A stretch of 64,000 bases of DNA, taken from assembly GCA_049585815.1 (NCBI GenBank), contig JBAVAR010000135.1:1-64000 (forward strand), written 5' to 3'. The first letter of the stretch is position 1. Every line of letters begins with the position of its first letter. The notes beneath the pieces were generated by a model. That model ran no database searches and was not told the origin of the DNA. It saw only the letters and a program-made list of their open reading frames with translations. This document shows, one piece after another, positions 28,254 through 36,031 of the stretch. Source of the stretch: DATLSM01 sp049585815. GTDB lineage: Bacteria; Actinomycetota; Thermoleophilia; Solirubrobacterales; 70-9. The translations under genes and the position numbers were made by a program.

Positions 28254-30254
28254 ATGTTCGTTTCCAAGGCCGCCGTCGTCGGCGGCGGCACAATGGGCGG
28301 TGAGATCGCTCAGGCGATCGCCGCCGCCGACATCCCCGTCGTCGTCAAGGATATCGATCGCAATTTCGTCGAAGCTGCGGTTGAGAAGGCGCGCTCGGTC
28401 AGCGAGGGCCAGCTCGCCCGGCTGGTCAAGAAGGAGAAGCTGACGCAGGAGCAGGCCGACGCTCGCCTCGCCGAGGTGATGGGGCTGATCACCGGGACCA
28501 CGACCTACGAGGAGTTCCGTGATGTCGACTTTGTCGTCGAGGCTGTGCCCGAGCGGATGGAGATCAAGCAGGCCGTCTTCGCTGAGCTCGACGCGGCAAC
28601 CCCCGGCCACGCGATTCTCGCCTCCAACACCTCCTCGCTCTCGATCACCGAGATGGGGGAGAGGACGTTGCGTCCTGAAAAGGTGGTCGGATTCCATTTC
28701 TTTTACCCGGCCTCGGTGATGCCACTGGTCGAGGTGATCGTCGGCGAGGACACCGCACCCGAGACCGCCACCGCCGCCTACAACTTCGCCCAGGCGATCA
28801 AGAAGCAGCCAATCGTTTGCGGCGAGGTGCCGGGCTTTGTCGTCAACAGGATCCTGATGGCGACGATCGGCGAGGTCTGGCGCGCCCAGGAGGAGCAGGG
28901 GCTCTCCCTGAAGGCGATCGACGAGGCGATCGCCGCTGCCCAGGTGGCGCCGATGGGGCCGTTCTTTCTCACCGACCTGCTCGGCCTGGACACCGTCCTT
29001 CACGTCGCCGAGCATCTGAGCGAGTCCTACGGGGAGACCTTCTACGTTCACCAGGGCTTGAGGAAGCTGGTCGCCGAGGGCAAGCTTGGCGCGAAGAGCG
29101 GCGGCGAAGGGTTCTTCGCCGAGGGCGAGCAGACGATTCCCGGCGAGGCCGCTCCCGACGCAAAGGAGCTGGTGGCGCTGTTCACCAGCCGCGCTCTGAT
29201 CGAGGCCTGCAGACTTGTCGAGGAGGGGGTCTGCTCGGTCCGCGACATCGACGTCGGGATGATGGCGGGCGCCGGGCTAGATCCGCGCCGCGGTCTGCTG
29301 CCCCCGTTCTGGAAAGCAGATGTCGAAGGGCTCGACAAGGTTCTGGAGCAGATCGAGGAGCTCGAGGAGAAGTTCGGCGAGCGCTTCGCCGCCCCGGTGC
29401 TCCTCAAGCGCCTGGTCGCTCAAGGCAGACTTGGGATGGCCTCAGGCCAAGGCTTCTACCCCTACCCACGGGCCGACGATGGCGATCAGCCCGAAACCGT
29501 GAAGATCGAGACCCGTGGCGACGTCGCCATCGCCTGGCTTGCCAACCTGCCGATGAACGCGGTCTCGCCGAGCGTGATCCGCGATCTGAAGACGGTCTGG
29601 GAGAAGATCAAGGATTCCGGTGAGGTTGGCGCGATGGTGATTGCCTCCTCGGTCCCGGTTGTCTTCTCGGCTGGTGCCGACATCAAGGCCTTCACCCAGA
29701 TGGACGAGTCGACGGGGAGGGAGCTGGTCGACACAGCCCACGCTCTGCTGCGCGACTTCGGCCAGGCGCGGGTGGCTACGATCGCCGCCGTCAACGCGCT
29801 CGCCTTCGGCGGCGGTTGCGAGCTGGCGATGGCCTGCGACGTGCGGATCGCCGCCGAGTCGGCGGTCTTCGGCCAGCCGGAGGTCAAGCTGGGGATCATC
29901 CCCGGATTCGGGGGCACCCAACGGCTGCCGCGCCTCGTCGGCCCCGCCAAGGCGCTCGAGATGAATCTGATCGGCGATGCGATTCCCTCCGACGAGGCGC
30001 TCGATTTCGGCCTCGTCAACAGGGTCGTTCCCGACCATGAGCTGTTTGAGACGGCGCTCATGTGGGGCCAAAAGCTCGCCTCCCAGGCCCCGATCGCGGT
30101 CGAGCAGATCAAGCGCGTCTCCGACCACTGCGACCTCGATCAGGGAATCGAGGACGAGAAGCGGGGCTTCGCCCTTGCCTTCGGCAGTGATGACGCCAGG
30201 GAGGGCATTGCCGCCTTCCTCGGCAAGCGCAGCGCGAGGTGGAGCGGTCGCTAG
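28254..30254 (+). CDS. bifunctional 3-hydroxyacyl-CoA dehydrogenase / enoyl-CoA hydratase
   Basis: Catalyses two successive beta-oxidation steps. The 666-residue protein begins with the NAD-binding dehydrogenase domain (VGGGTMGGEIAQAIAAADI), the dehydrogenase signature GFHFFYPASVMPLVEVIVG and GFVVNRIL, then the second dehydrogenase C-terminal repeat, and finishes with a crotonase domain (about residues 415-660: SAGADIKAF oxyanion loop, FGGGCELAMACDVRIA, GIIPGFGGTQRLPRL). This dehydrogenase-first order is the reverse of E. coli FadB/FadJ and like Bacillus FadN. The ATG at 28254 has GGAGG about 10 nt upstream. No thiolase gene is nearby. Confidence 0.93.
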   Translation: MFVSKAAVVGGGTMGGEIAQAIAAADIPVVVKDIDRNFVEAAVEKARSVSEGQLARLVKKEKLTQEQADARLAEVMGLITGTTTYEEFRDVDFVVEAVPERMEIKQAVFAELDAATPGHAILASNTSSLSITEMGERTLRPEKVVGFHFFYPASVMPLVEVIVGEDTAPETATAAYNFAQAIKKQPIVCGEVPGFVVNRILMATIGEVWRAQEEQGLSLKAIDEAIAAAQVAPMGPFFLTDLLGLDTVLHVAEHLSESYGETFYVHQGLRKLVAEGKLGAKSGGEGFFAEGEQTIPGEAAPDAKELVALFTSRALIEACRLVEEGVCSVRDIDVGMMAGAGLDPRRGLLPPFWKADVEGLDKVLEQIEELEEKFGERFAAPVLLKRLVAQGRLGMASGQGFYPYPRADDGDQPETVKIETRGDVAIAWLANLPMNAVSPSVIRDLKTVWEKIKDSGEVGAMVIASSVPVVFSAGADIKAFTQMDESTGRELVDTAHALLRDFGQARVATIAAVNALAFGGGCELAMACDVRIAAESAVFGQPEVKLGIIPGFGGTQRLPRLVGPAKALEMNLIGDAIPSDEALDFGLVNRVVPDHELFETALMWGQKLASQAPIAVEQIKRVSDHCDLDQGIEDEKRGFALAFGSDDAREGIAAFLGKRSARWSGR

Positions 30255-30607
30255 CCCTGACCGGCGGGCTCAGGCGAAGCGTCGGCGAAGCTGATCCCGG
30301 CAGCGCGGCAGCTGGCGAGGATCGTTTCCGATCGCGGCCCGTGGAAGGTCGCGGTGCGAGCACAGAGCGCCCGCGCCGCCGCGCCGCATGCGTGGACCAC
30401 TTCACCCCCAACACGCCCCGCGACCAGCGCCCGCACACAGCCCGGGGCGGGCCCCGGCTGCGTGCTGCCGCCGATCCCCGGGATGAGGAGGGCAAGGATG
30501 GCGATGAAGGTCACCGCCAGGCCCCCGATCACGACCCGGCGCTCGCGTCCAGTCACCTGCCGCAGCGGTTTGTTGGCGCGCTGCCAGTGTCCCTCCACCA
30601 ACGGCAT
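30251..30607 (-). CDS. small single-span membrane protein of unknown function
   Basis: I do not recognise this 118-residue protein. One transmembrane helix (VVIGGLAVTFIAILALLIPG) follows a short basic N-terminus; the remainder has three to four Cys (GCVRALVAG, VVHACGAAARALCART, ASCRAAG) and would lie outside the membrane. The ATG at 30607 is favoured over earlier Met codons because TAGACT lies 7 nt upstream. Its stop overlaps the end of the convergent beta-oxidation gene by 4 nt. Confidence 0.65.
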   Translation of the reverse strand: MPLVEGHWQRANKPLRQVTGRERRVVIGGLAVTFIAILALLIPGIGGSTQPGPAPGCVRALVAGRVGGEVVHACGAAARALCARTATFHGPRSETILASCRAAGISFADASPEPAGQG

Positions 30608-30614
30608 CGGCGGC

Positions 30615-30620
30615 AGTCTA
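30615..30620 (-). promoter_or_regulatory. -10 box of small membrane-protein gene
   Basis: TAGACT on the minus strand, 7 nt before the ATG at 30607. Confidence 0.45.
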
Positions 30621-30766
30621 GCGGCGCCAACCATGCCCGTCGCCGACATTCGGGCTAATCGCCGGTCCCGATCTTTAGACACCTGTACGTAGTGGCGCCG
30701 GCCCATCGTCGGAAGGGTTACGGCAAGTCCAATAGGGGCGAGTCAGGGCGGTCGGCGAGGTTCTCC

Positions 30767-30781
30767 TGCCGGCTTCCGGCA
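30767..30781 (+). repeat. short hairpin in amtB leader
   Basis: TGCCGG-ctt-CCGGCA, perfect 6-bp arms, ending 31 nt before the amtB ATG. It may affect leader stability; no riboswitch class was recognised. Confidence 0.3.
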
Positions 30782-30812
30782 AGCCCAAACGAAGAAAGGA
30801 AACACCAGATCT

Positions 30813-32174
30813 ATGGAATGGCTGAGCGAAGGCGCCAATTCATGGCAGCTCACCGCCGCAACTTTTGTCGGCTTGATGAGCGTCCCCGGCCTGATGGTGC
30901 TCTACGGCGGTGTGATGCAGAAGCGCTGGTCGGTGAATTCGATGATGATGGCGTTCGTCGGCTTCGCGATCGTTGTGGTTCTCTGGTGCCTGTTCGCCTT
31001 CAAGATGGGCTTCGGGACTCCGATCCACATCGCGAACGGCGGCTTCTTCGGCAACCTCATCGGTAAGCCGGAATCGATCCTCTCTAGCCACAGCCTGGTC
31101 GGGCAGGCGAGCCTTCCCGAGCTTCCGGAATTGAAATTCAAGTTCCCGGAGTCCTCGCTGGCCTACTTCCAGATTGTTTTCGCTGCGATCACGCCACTGC
31201 TGATGCTCGGATCGGTCCTCGGCCGGATCAACTTCAAGGCCTGGATCCCGTTCGTCGCCCTCTGGACGGTTTGTGTCTACACGATCAACGCCTTCCTGAT
31301 CTGGGGTGGCGGCTACTTCGCCCAGAAGGGGGCGGTCGACTTCTCCGGTGGTTACGTGATCCACCTCGCTGCCGGCGTCTCCGGTTTCGTCGCCGCCTGG
31401 GTGATCGGACCTCGCCTGCAGCGTGATCGCGAGGTCGATGCGCCGAACAACCTGGCGATGGTCGCGGTCGGTGCCGGTCTCCTCTGGCTTGGCTGGAACG
31501 GGTTCAACGGCGGTGACTTCTATGAAGCCGGCGGCATCGCCTCGGGTGCAGTTCTCAACACCAACCTCTGCACCGCGGTTGCCCTGCTCGTCTGGGTCGC
31601 CTGGGACTACATGACCGGACGCAAGCCGAGCCTGATCGGCAGCGTCAACGGGATGATCGTCGGACTCGTCGGGATCACCCCCGCGGCCGGATTCGTCAAT
31701 GGCTGGGGCGCGATCACGATCGGCGTAGTGGCCAGCACGATCGTCTATTTCGCGCTCAACTATCTCAGTCGGGTGCGGCCCTTCCGCAATGTGGACGACA
31801 CCCTGGGGGTCATCTACACACACGGGTTCGCGGGCCTGGTCGGCGGCCTGATGGTTGGCATCTTCGCCAACACCGCGATGGACTCGGAACTGATCCTGCC
31901 CGGAACGGTCTCTGGTGGCGGGCTGCACCTGCTCGGCTGGCAGGCGCTGACCGCGCTCTGGGTGATCGTGTTCTGCGCGATCGCCACCTTCATCCTGCTG
32001 AAGCTGGTGGGTCTGTTCGTGCCACTGCGGATGACCGACGAGGAAATGGAGGAAGGCGACGTCGCGGTCCACGGGCACGAGGTGTACCCCTCCGACGTTC
32101 CCTCGCTCGGGTACCCGGATGGAGTGCCGGCGGCGGCTCCCGCCCCACCGGCTGCAACGGGAGGCTCCGCGTAG
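30813..32174 (+). CDS. amtB: ammonium transporter (Amt/MEP/Rh family)
   Basis: Ammonium channel of 453 residues with about 11 membrane helices. Family motifs include LMVLYGGVMQKRWSVNSMMM, DFSGGYVIHLAAGVSGFVAAW (the conserved Asp and twin-His region), WLGWNGFNGGDFYEAGG and THGFAGLVGGLMVGIFANTA. The ribosome site AAAGGA lies about 15 nt before the ATG. A PII gene (glnK), the usual downstream partner, is absent; a strong terminator follows directly. Confidence 0.95.
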   Translation: MEWLSEGANSWQLTAATFVGLMSVPGLMVLYGGVMQKRWSVNSMMMAFVGFAIVVVLWCLFAFKMGFGTPIHIANGGFFGNLIGKPESILSSHSLVGQASLPELPELKFKFPESSLAYFQIVFAAITPLLMLGSVLGRINFKAWIPFVALWTVCVYTINAFLIWGGGYFAQKGAVDFSGGYVIHLAAGVSGFVAAWVIGPRLQRDREVDAPNNLAMVAVGAGLLWLGWNGFNGGDFYEAGGIASGAVLNTNLCTAVALLVWVAWDYMTGRKPSLIGSVNGMIVGLVGITPAAGFVNGWGAITIGVVASTIVYFALNYLSRVRPFRNVDDTLGVIYTHGFAGLVGGLMVGIFANTAMDSELILPGTVSGGGLHLLGWQALTALWVIVFCAIATFILLKLVGLFVPLRMTDEEMEEGDVAVHGHEVYPSDVPSLGYPDGVPAAAPAPPAATGGSA

Positions 32175-32220
32175 GGCTCAGGGCGAGCGGCCCGCGGCCG
32201 CCCGCCACCTCTCGATCTCA

Positions 32221-32255
32221 GGAACCGCCCCCGCCACTCTCCCGGGGGCGGTTCC
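32221..32255. terminator. bidirectional terminator between amtB and lysR-type gene
   Basis: GGAACCGCCCCCG (32221-32233), 9-nt loop, CGGGGGCGGTTCC (32243-32255): a perfect 13-bp stem between two convergent genes. Confidence 0.8.
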
Positions 32256-32278
32256 CGTTCGGGGCAACGAAATCGGGC

Positions 32279-33202
32279 TTAGTTGAGGAGAACCGCCGTA
32301 GCCTGGGTCCGCGAGACCTCACGGGCCACGTCGAGCATCGTCGCCACGGCGGGGGTTACCGCCGCGGCGCGGGGGGTCGCGGCGAGCACCTTGCGCACCG
32401 GGCTCTGCGGATGCAGAGGGCGGACGCTGATGTCAGGACGAATCGTGGAGAGCGCCAGCTGGGGGATCAGCGCCACCCCCACCCCGGCAGCGACGAGTCC
32501 CTGCACCGTCTGGTAGTCGTCGCTCTCAAAGGAGACGCTGGGCTCAAACCCGGCCGCGTGGCAGGAGCGGACCACATGCTTGGCGCAGGGGCTGGAGGCC
32601 GAGGTCTGGATCCACGACTCAGCGCGAAGGTCCTCGAGTCCCAGCAGTTTGCGATTGGCCAGCGGGTGGTCGGGGCGTAAGGCCAGGTGCAGCGGATCGT
32701 CGAGCAGCTCAAAGCGGCGGATGCCGGCCCCGAGCCTCTCGCCGACTCCTTCGAACTCATAAAGGAGGACGAAGTCGAACTCACCGGCCCGTAACCGTGG
32801 CGCGATCTCCTCTGGCTCGCCCTCGGCCAGGGTCAACTCGACCCCGGGATGGGAGGCGAGGAACCCGGCGATCGCCTGCGGCATCAGCGTCGCCCCCGCG
32901 GTCGGAAAGGAGGCGGTCCGCAGCCGCCCCCCACGACCGGCGGTGATCGCTGCGATCTCCGCCTCGGCGGCCTCCATCTGCGCCAGAATCCCGCCGACGT
33001 GGCCGGCCAGCGCAGCGCCGGCGGCGGTCGGACGCACGCCACCGCGGGTGCGCTCGATAAGGGGCGCCCCGAGCTCCCCCTCCAGGGTGGAGATCGCCTG
33101 CGAGACCGCCGATTGGGAGTAGGCGAGGGCGTCGGCGGCCTGCGAGAAGGAACCACGCGCGACAACCTCGCGGAAGACGCTGAGGCGGTTCGAGTTCAAC
33201 AT
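32279..33202 (-). CDS. LysR family transcriptional regulator
   Basis: DNA-binding regulator of 307 residues. The N-terminal winged helix reads LSVFREVVARGSFSQAADAL then SQSAVSQAISTLEGELGAPLIERTRGGV, the standard LTTR pattern; the rest is the two-lobed effector domain (e.g. FLASHPGVELTLAEGEPEE). The ATG at 33202 is chosen over a start 21 nt upstream because it aligns with the usual LTTR N-terminus. It is divergent from a universal-stress gene, with a dyad between them, which suggests autoregulation and control of that neighbour. Effector unknown. Confidence 0.92.
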   Translation of the reverse strand: MLNSNRLSVFREVVARGSFSQAADALAYSQSAVSQAISTLEGELGAPLIERTRGGVRPTAAGAALAGHVGGILAQMEAAEAEIAAITAGRGGRLRTASFPTAGATLMPQAIAGFLASHPGVELTLAEGEPEEIAPRLRAGEFDFVLLYEFEGVGERLGAGIRRFELLDDPLHLALRPDHPLANRKLLGLEDLRAESWIQTSASSPCAKHVVRSCHAAGFEPSVSFESDDYQTVQGLVAAGVGVALIPQLALSTIRPDISVRPLHPQSPVRKVLAATPRAAAVTPAVATMLDVAREVSRTQATAVLLN

Positions 33203-33226
33203 AAGTAAAACTGATTCTAACAATAG

Positions 33227-33248
33227 GCATTAACAGTTGTACTAATGC
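33227..33248. promoter_or_regulatory. dyad between lysR-type and universal-stress genes
   Basis: GCATTA (33227-33232), 10 nt, TAATGC (33243-33248): exact arms, AT-rich in a GC-rich context, and 24 nt upstream of the regulator start. It resembles an LTTR recognition site. Confidence 0.55.
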
Positions 33249-33301
33249 TGGACCGGTGCCAAGATTGCCCTCCTAGCTTCGCAACCGCCAAGGAGGCAAC
33301 C

Positions 33302-33979
33302 ATGGCCCTGAAGATCATCGTTTCCTATGACGACACCGACAACGACCGCGACGCCTTGGCGCTGGGGCGCCTGCTCGCCTATTCCGGCGCAGAGCTCTCG
33401 CTCGCCTACGTCCGCCACTCCCTGGGCGGGGCGCTTGAGGAGAAGGAGGCGGAGGAGATGCTCGCCCGTGGCGCCGCCTCGGTGGGCGCGCCGGACATGC
33501 CTCGCCACGTCGTGGTCAACCCCGGAACCAGCGTCGGCCTGGCCGAACTGGCCGAGCGCGAGGACGCTGGCGTCATCGTCTTCGGCTCCGAGTACCGCAC
33601 GGCACCGGGCACGATCAAACCGGGGATCCCAGCCCACAAACTGCTGCTCGGAGGACCGGCGGCGATCGCCGTCGCTCCCGTCGGCCTCCACCTGAACCCG
33701 TCGATCAGCGTCAACACAATCGGCATCCTCGACGAAGGCGACCAAAGTGCTCGGGAGAGCGCGGGCAGCCTCGCCACCGCACTCGGGGCAGAGGTCGCCG
33801 AGCACGGCAGTGGTCCGGTCGATCTGCTCGTGGTCGGCTCACGCCCCGAGTCCTCGCAGGGGAAGGTCACCCTCAGCGCCGCCAGCGACTACGTGATCGA
33901 GACCGCGACCTGCCCGGTGCTGGTGACCCGGCGGGGGGTTGGGATCAATTTCGCTCCGGCCCCGGTTCCGGCCGCCTGA
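33302..33979 (+). CDS. universal stress protein family protein
   Basis: Cytoplasmic stress protein of 225 residues with the USP alpha/beta fold: MALKIIVSYDDTDNDRDALALG at the start, FGSEYRTAPGTIKPGIPAHKLLLGGP (first-domain nucleotide loop, incomplete G-2x-G-9x-G), then a second, shorter copy ending ETATCPVLVTRRG. The tandem arrangement is common in actinobacteria. AGGAGG stands about 6 nt before the ATG. Divergent from the LysR gene, so probably its target. Confidence 0.87.
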   Translation: MALKIIVSYDDTDNDRDALALGRLLAYSGAELSLAYVRHSLGGALEEKEAEEMLARGAASVGAPDMPRHVVVNPGTSVGLAELAEREDAGVIVFGSEYRTAPGTIKPGIPAHKLLLGGPAAIAVAPVGLHLNPSISVNTIGILDEGDQSARESAGSLATALGAEVAEHGSGPVDLLVVGSRPESSQGKVTLSAASDYVIETATCPVLVTRRGVGINFAPAPVPAA

Positions 33980-34409
33980 CGAGGAGAATGACGGCCGCGA
34001 TTTTCGGATCGCGGCCGTCCAGCCGTGACTGCGCCTCGGTCCATTGGATCGCCCGCCCCCCGTGCCCGGCGACCAGCTCCGCCACGACGGCCTCTGGGGA
34101 TTCGGCCTCGACGAGGAAGGCGTCGGGCAGGCTCGGCGGCGGCGTTTGGGCCAGGACGCTGTGGGTGACGTTCTCAGAGACACGCTCGGCGTTTGACCAC
34201 CCCTGACCGAAGGAGAGTTCCTGAGGCGCCATCTGCGGCCCCTCGAGGATCTTCATGCTGCTCTTGCGGGGTTCCCATTCCCGGTCTCCCATCGGGATCT
34301 TCCGGTCCCCGAGCCACGGTTCGAGGACCTTCGTCGTCAGGTCCTCGCGGCTGAGGTTGAAGACGCGGGCGCGGTGAAAGCCGGCGCTGATCTCGACGTG
34401 GAACGGCAT
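33945..34409 (-). CDS. protein of unknown function, 154 residues
   Basis: I do not recognise this protein. It begins MPFHVEISAGFHRARVFNLS, contains no membrane segment, and looks like a mixed alpha/beta soluble protein. The ATG at 34409 is supported by TAAGTT 7 nt upstream (leaderless type); an ATG 6 nt earlier is possible. The last 35 nt overlap the convergent universal-stress gene. Confidence 0.65.
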   Translation of the reverse strand: MPFHVEISAGFHRARVFNLSREDLTTKVLEPWLGDRKIPMGDREWEPRKSSMKILEGPQMAPQELSFGQGWSNAERVSENVTHSVLAQTPPPSLPDAFLVEAESPEAVVAELVAGHGGRAIQWTEAQSRLDGRDPKIAAVILLVRRPEPGPERN

Positions 34410-34416
34410 GCCCACG

Positions 34417-34422
34417 AACTTA
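34417..34422 (-). promoter_or_regulatory. -10 box of the 34409 gene
   Basis: TAAGTT on the minus strand, 7 nt before the ATG. Confidence 0.45.
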
Positions 34423-34444
34423 GCCGTTTCGCGATGATGCGGCG

Positions 34445-35098
34445 ATGGAGGGCGCTCCCGACGCCGTCGTCTTCGATAACGACGGCCTGCTGCTTGACAC
34501 CGAGTCTGTCTGGACGAGGGCAGAGCGGGATCTCTTTGAGCGCCGCGGAGCCGACTTCACTCCCGCCGACAAGCGGGAGCTGGTCGGCACGTCCGCCGCG
34601 GTGGCGGGGGTAATCCTCGAAGGCCGACTCGGCGAGCCCGGACGGGCGGCGGAGTTGATCGGGGAGCTGAATGAGCTGGTCGTGGCCGAGCTCGAGCTCG
34701 GCGTCGAGGCGATGGCTGGGGCGCAGGAGCTGCTGCGCTCGCTGAAGCTGCGAGGGACGCCGATCGGGCTCGTATCCAATTCGCCAATGCGCTTCGTACG
34801 CCGGTCCCTGGAGATCGTCGGTTTCGAGGATCACTTCGACGCGGTGGTGAGCGCGCACGAAGTTGCAGCCCCGAAGCCGGCCGCCGATCCCTATCTGGAG
34901 GCGTGTCGCAGGCTGGGGGTTGGGGCGGGGCCCGCGGTCGTGGCTCTGGAGGATTCGCCGACCGGGGTGGCCGCGGCGAGGGCCGCCGGGTTGACGGTGA
35001 TCGGGGTGCCGTCGATCGAGGGCGTCACCCTCAGTGAGGCCCACCACTTGGCGGAATCGCTGCTTGATGGCGTCATCGTTCAGCGGCTCTCGCTCTAG
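34445..35098 (+). CDS. HAD superfamily phosphatase, beta-phosphoglucomutase-like
   Basis: Haloacid-dehalogenase-type hydrolase of 217 residues. Motif I is VVFDNDGLLLDTES (nucleophile and acid Asp two apart), followed by the alpha-helical cap, motif II as GLVSNSP, motif III Lys in AAPKPAADPY, and motif IV EDSPTGVAAARAAG. Such enzymes dephosphorylate sugar phosphates or mutate hexose phosphates; the precise substrate cannot be read. A weak hairpin-like repeat CCTCA-ggt-TGAGG follows the stop. Confidence 0.9.
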   Translation: MEGAPDAVVFDNDGLLLDTESVWTRAERDLFERRGADFTPADKRELVGTSAAVAGVILEGRLGEPGRAAELIGELNELVVAELELGVEAMAGAQELLRSLKLRGTPIGLVSNSPMRFVRRSLEIVGFEDHFDAVVSAHEVAAPKPAADPYLEACRRLGVGAGPAVVALEDSPTGVAAARAAGLTVIGVPSIEGVTLSEAHHLAESLLDGVIVQRLSL

Positions 35099-35134
35099 CC
35101 CAACCCAAGCCTCAGGTTGAGGTCTAGGCATAGA

Positions 35135-35989
35135 TCATCCGCGCAGGACGCGGCGGCGGCGAAGCACCCGCTCGCAGATCTCGAGCAGATCGCTAACGCT
35201 CTCCGCGGTATCGGCATCGAGATCACCCCTGAGTGCCATGTTCGCCGCCTTGCCGATCTCCCCCGCCCGCTGTTGCAACGTTCCCATATCTGCGTCGTGG
35301 GCGGGATCCGCCACCGCACCGCGCAGCTCGACCAGCAACGCCTCGAGCCCGACCCGGAGCTGTAGGGCTGCCTCCCGGCGGCGCCCGGCTTCGAGATCGG
35401 CGCGAGCGCGCAGCAACAGCGTCTCGCAGGCATCGATCTGCTCGCGCCCGACCAGCACCGCCGCCGTTCGCTCCTGGGGACGCAGGGACTCCTCCCGACG
35501 CCGCCTGCGTGAGGCCCGGATCGTCCAGACGTCAACCTCGCGGGCAGCCGCGAATTGACCCGCCGCGACATCCTCGCCACTGCCGTAGCCGATCCGCACC
35601 GAGGTTGCCCGCTCGGACCGCAGCGCTTGGCTATGTGGGTCGGCGCTCGAGGTCGCGTGTGCGTGCAGGGCCCTGTTGAGGAGGTCGATGCCCTCCGCGA
35701 CAACCGCATCGGCCTGATCCTCGGCCACCGCTCGATCCAGCCATTCGGCCGCTTCGCCCTCTAGCTCGAACGGTTCGAAGGCCCGCACCGCCGTCGCGCG
35801 TGCCAGTGGCAGCTGGGGGGCCGGATCGCCGCTGTCGACCGATCGCGGTCGTCGCCGGCGCCTCGCTGGCGCCCGCGGGGCTCCCAGCGTTTCGATCACC
35901 AGCACCCTCTCAGCACCGCCCTGGCCACGATCGCGCGCCAGGTAGCGCCCGTCGCCGAAGGCGAGGGTGCCGGGAAAATCGAACTGCAC
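35135..35989 (-). CDS. protein of unknown function, 284 residues
   Basis: No family recognised. A short beta-like N-terminus (QFDFPGTLAFGDGRYLARD) leads to an Arg-rich linker (residues 45-55), a middle helical part, the motif ATSVRIGYGSGEDVAAGQF, and a C-terminal helical region. No signal peptide or membrane span. GTG start without a clear ribosome site. It lies 42 nt upstream of nothing on its strand but directly downstream of the transglycosylase gene on the same strand, so the two may share a transcript. N-terminal homology suggests a soluble binding protein at most. Confidence 0.7.
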   Translation of the reverse strand: MQFDFPGTLAFGDGRYLARDRGQGGAERVLVIETLGAPRAPARRRRRPRSVDSGDPAPQLPLARATAVRAFEPFELEGEAAEWLDRAVAEDQADAVVAEGIDLLNRALHAHATSSADPHSQALRSERATSVRIGYGSGEDVAAGQFAAAREVDVWTIRASRRRRREESLRPQERTAAVLVGREQIDACETLLLRARADLEAGRRREAALQLRVGLEALLVELRGAVADPAHDADMGTLQQRAGEIGKAANMALRGDLDADTAESVSDLLEICERVLRRRRVLRG

Positions 35990-36031
35990 GAATCCGAAGA
36001 GCTGGGCCAGAGGTCCAGATTCTCTCCCCTA

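Noticed and set aside
30608..30812. GlnR-type box in front of amtB
   Set aside because: I looked for the GTnAC-N6-GaAAC pattern of actinobacterial nitrogen genes and found no acceptable match.
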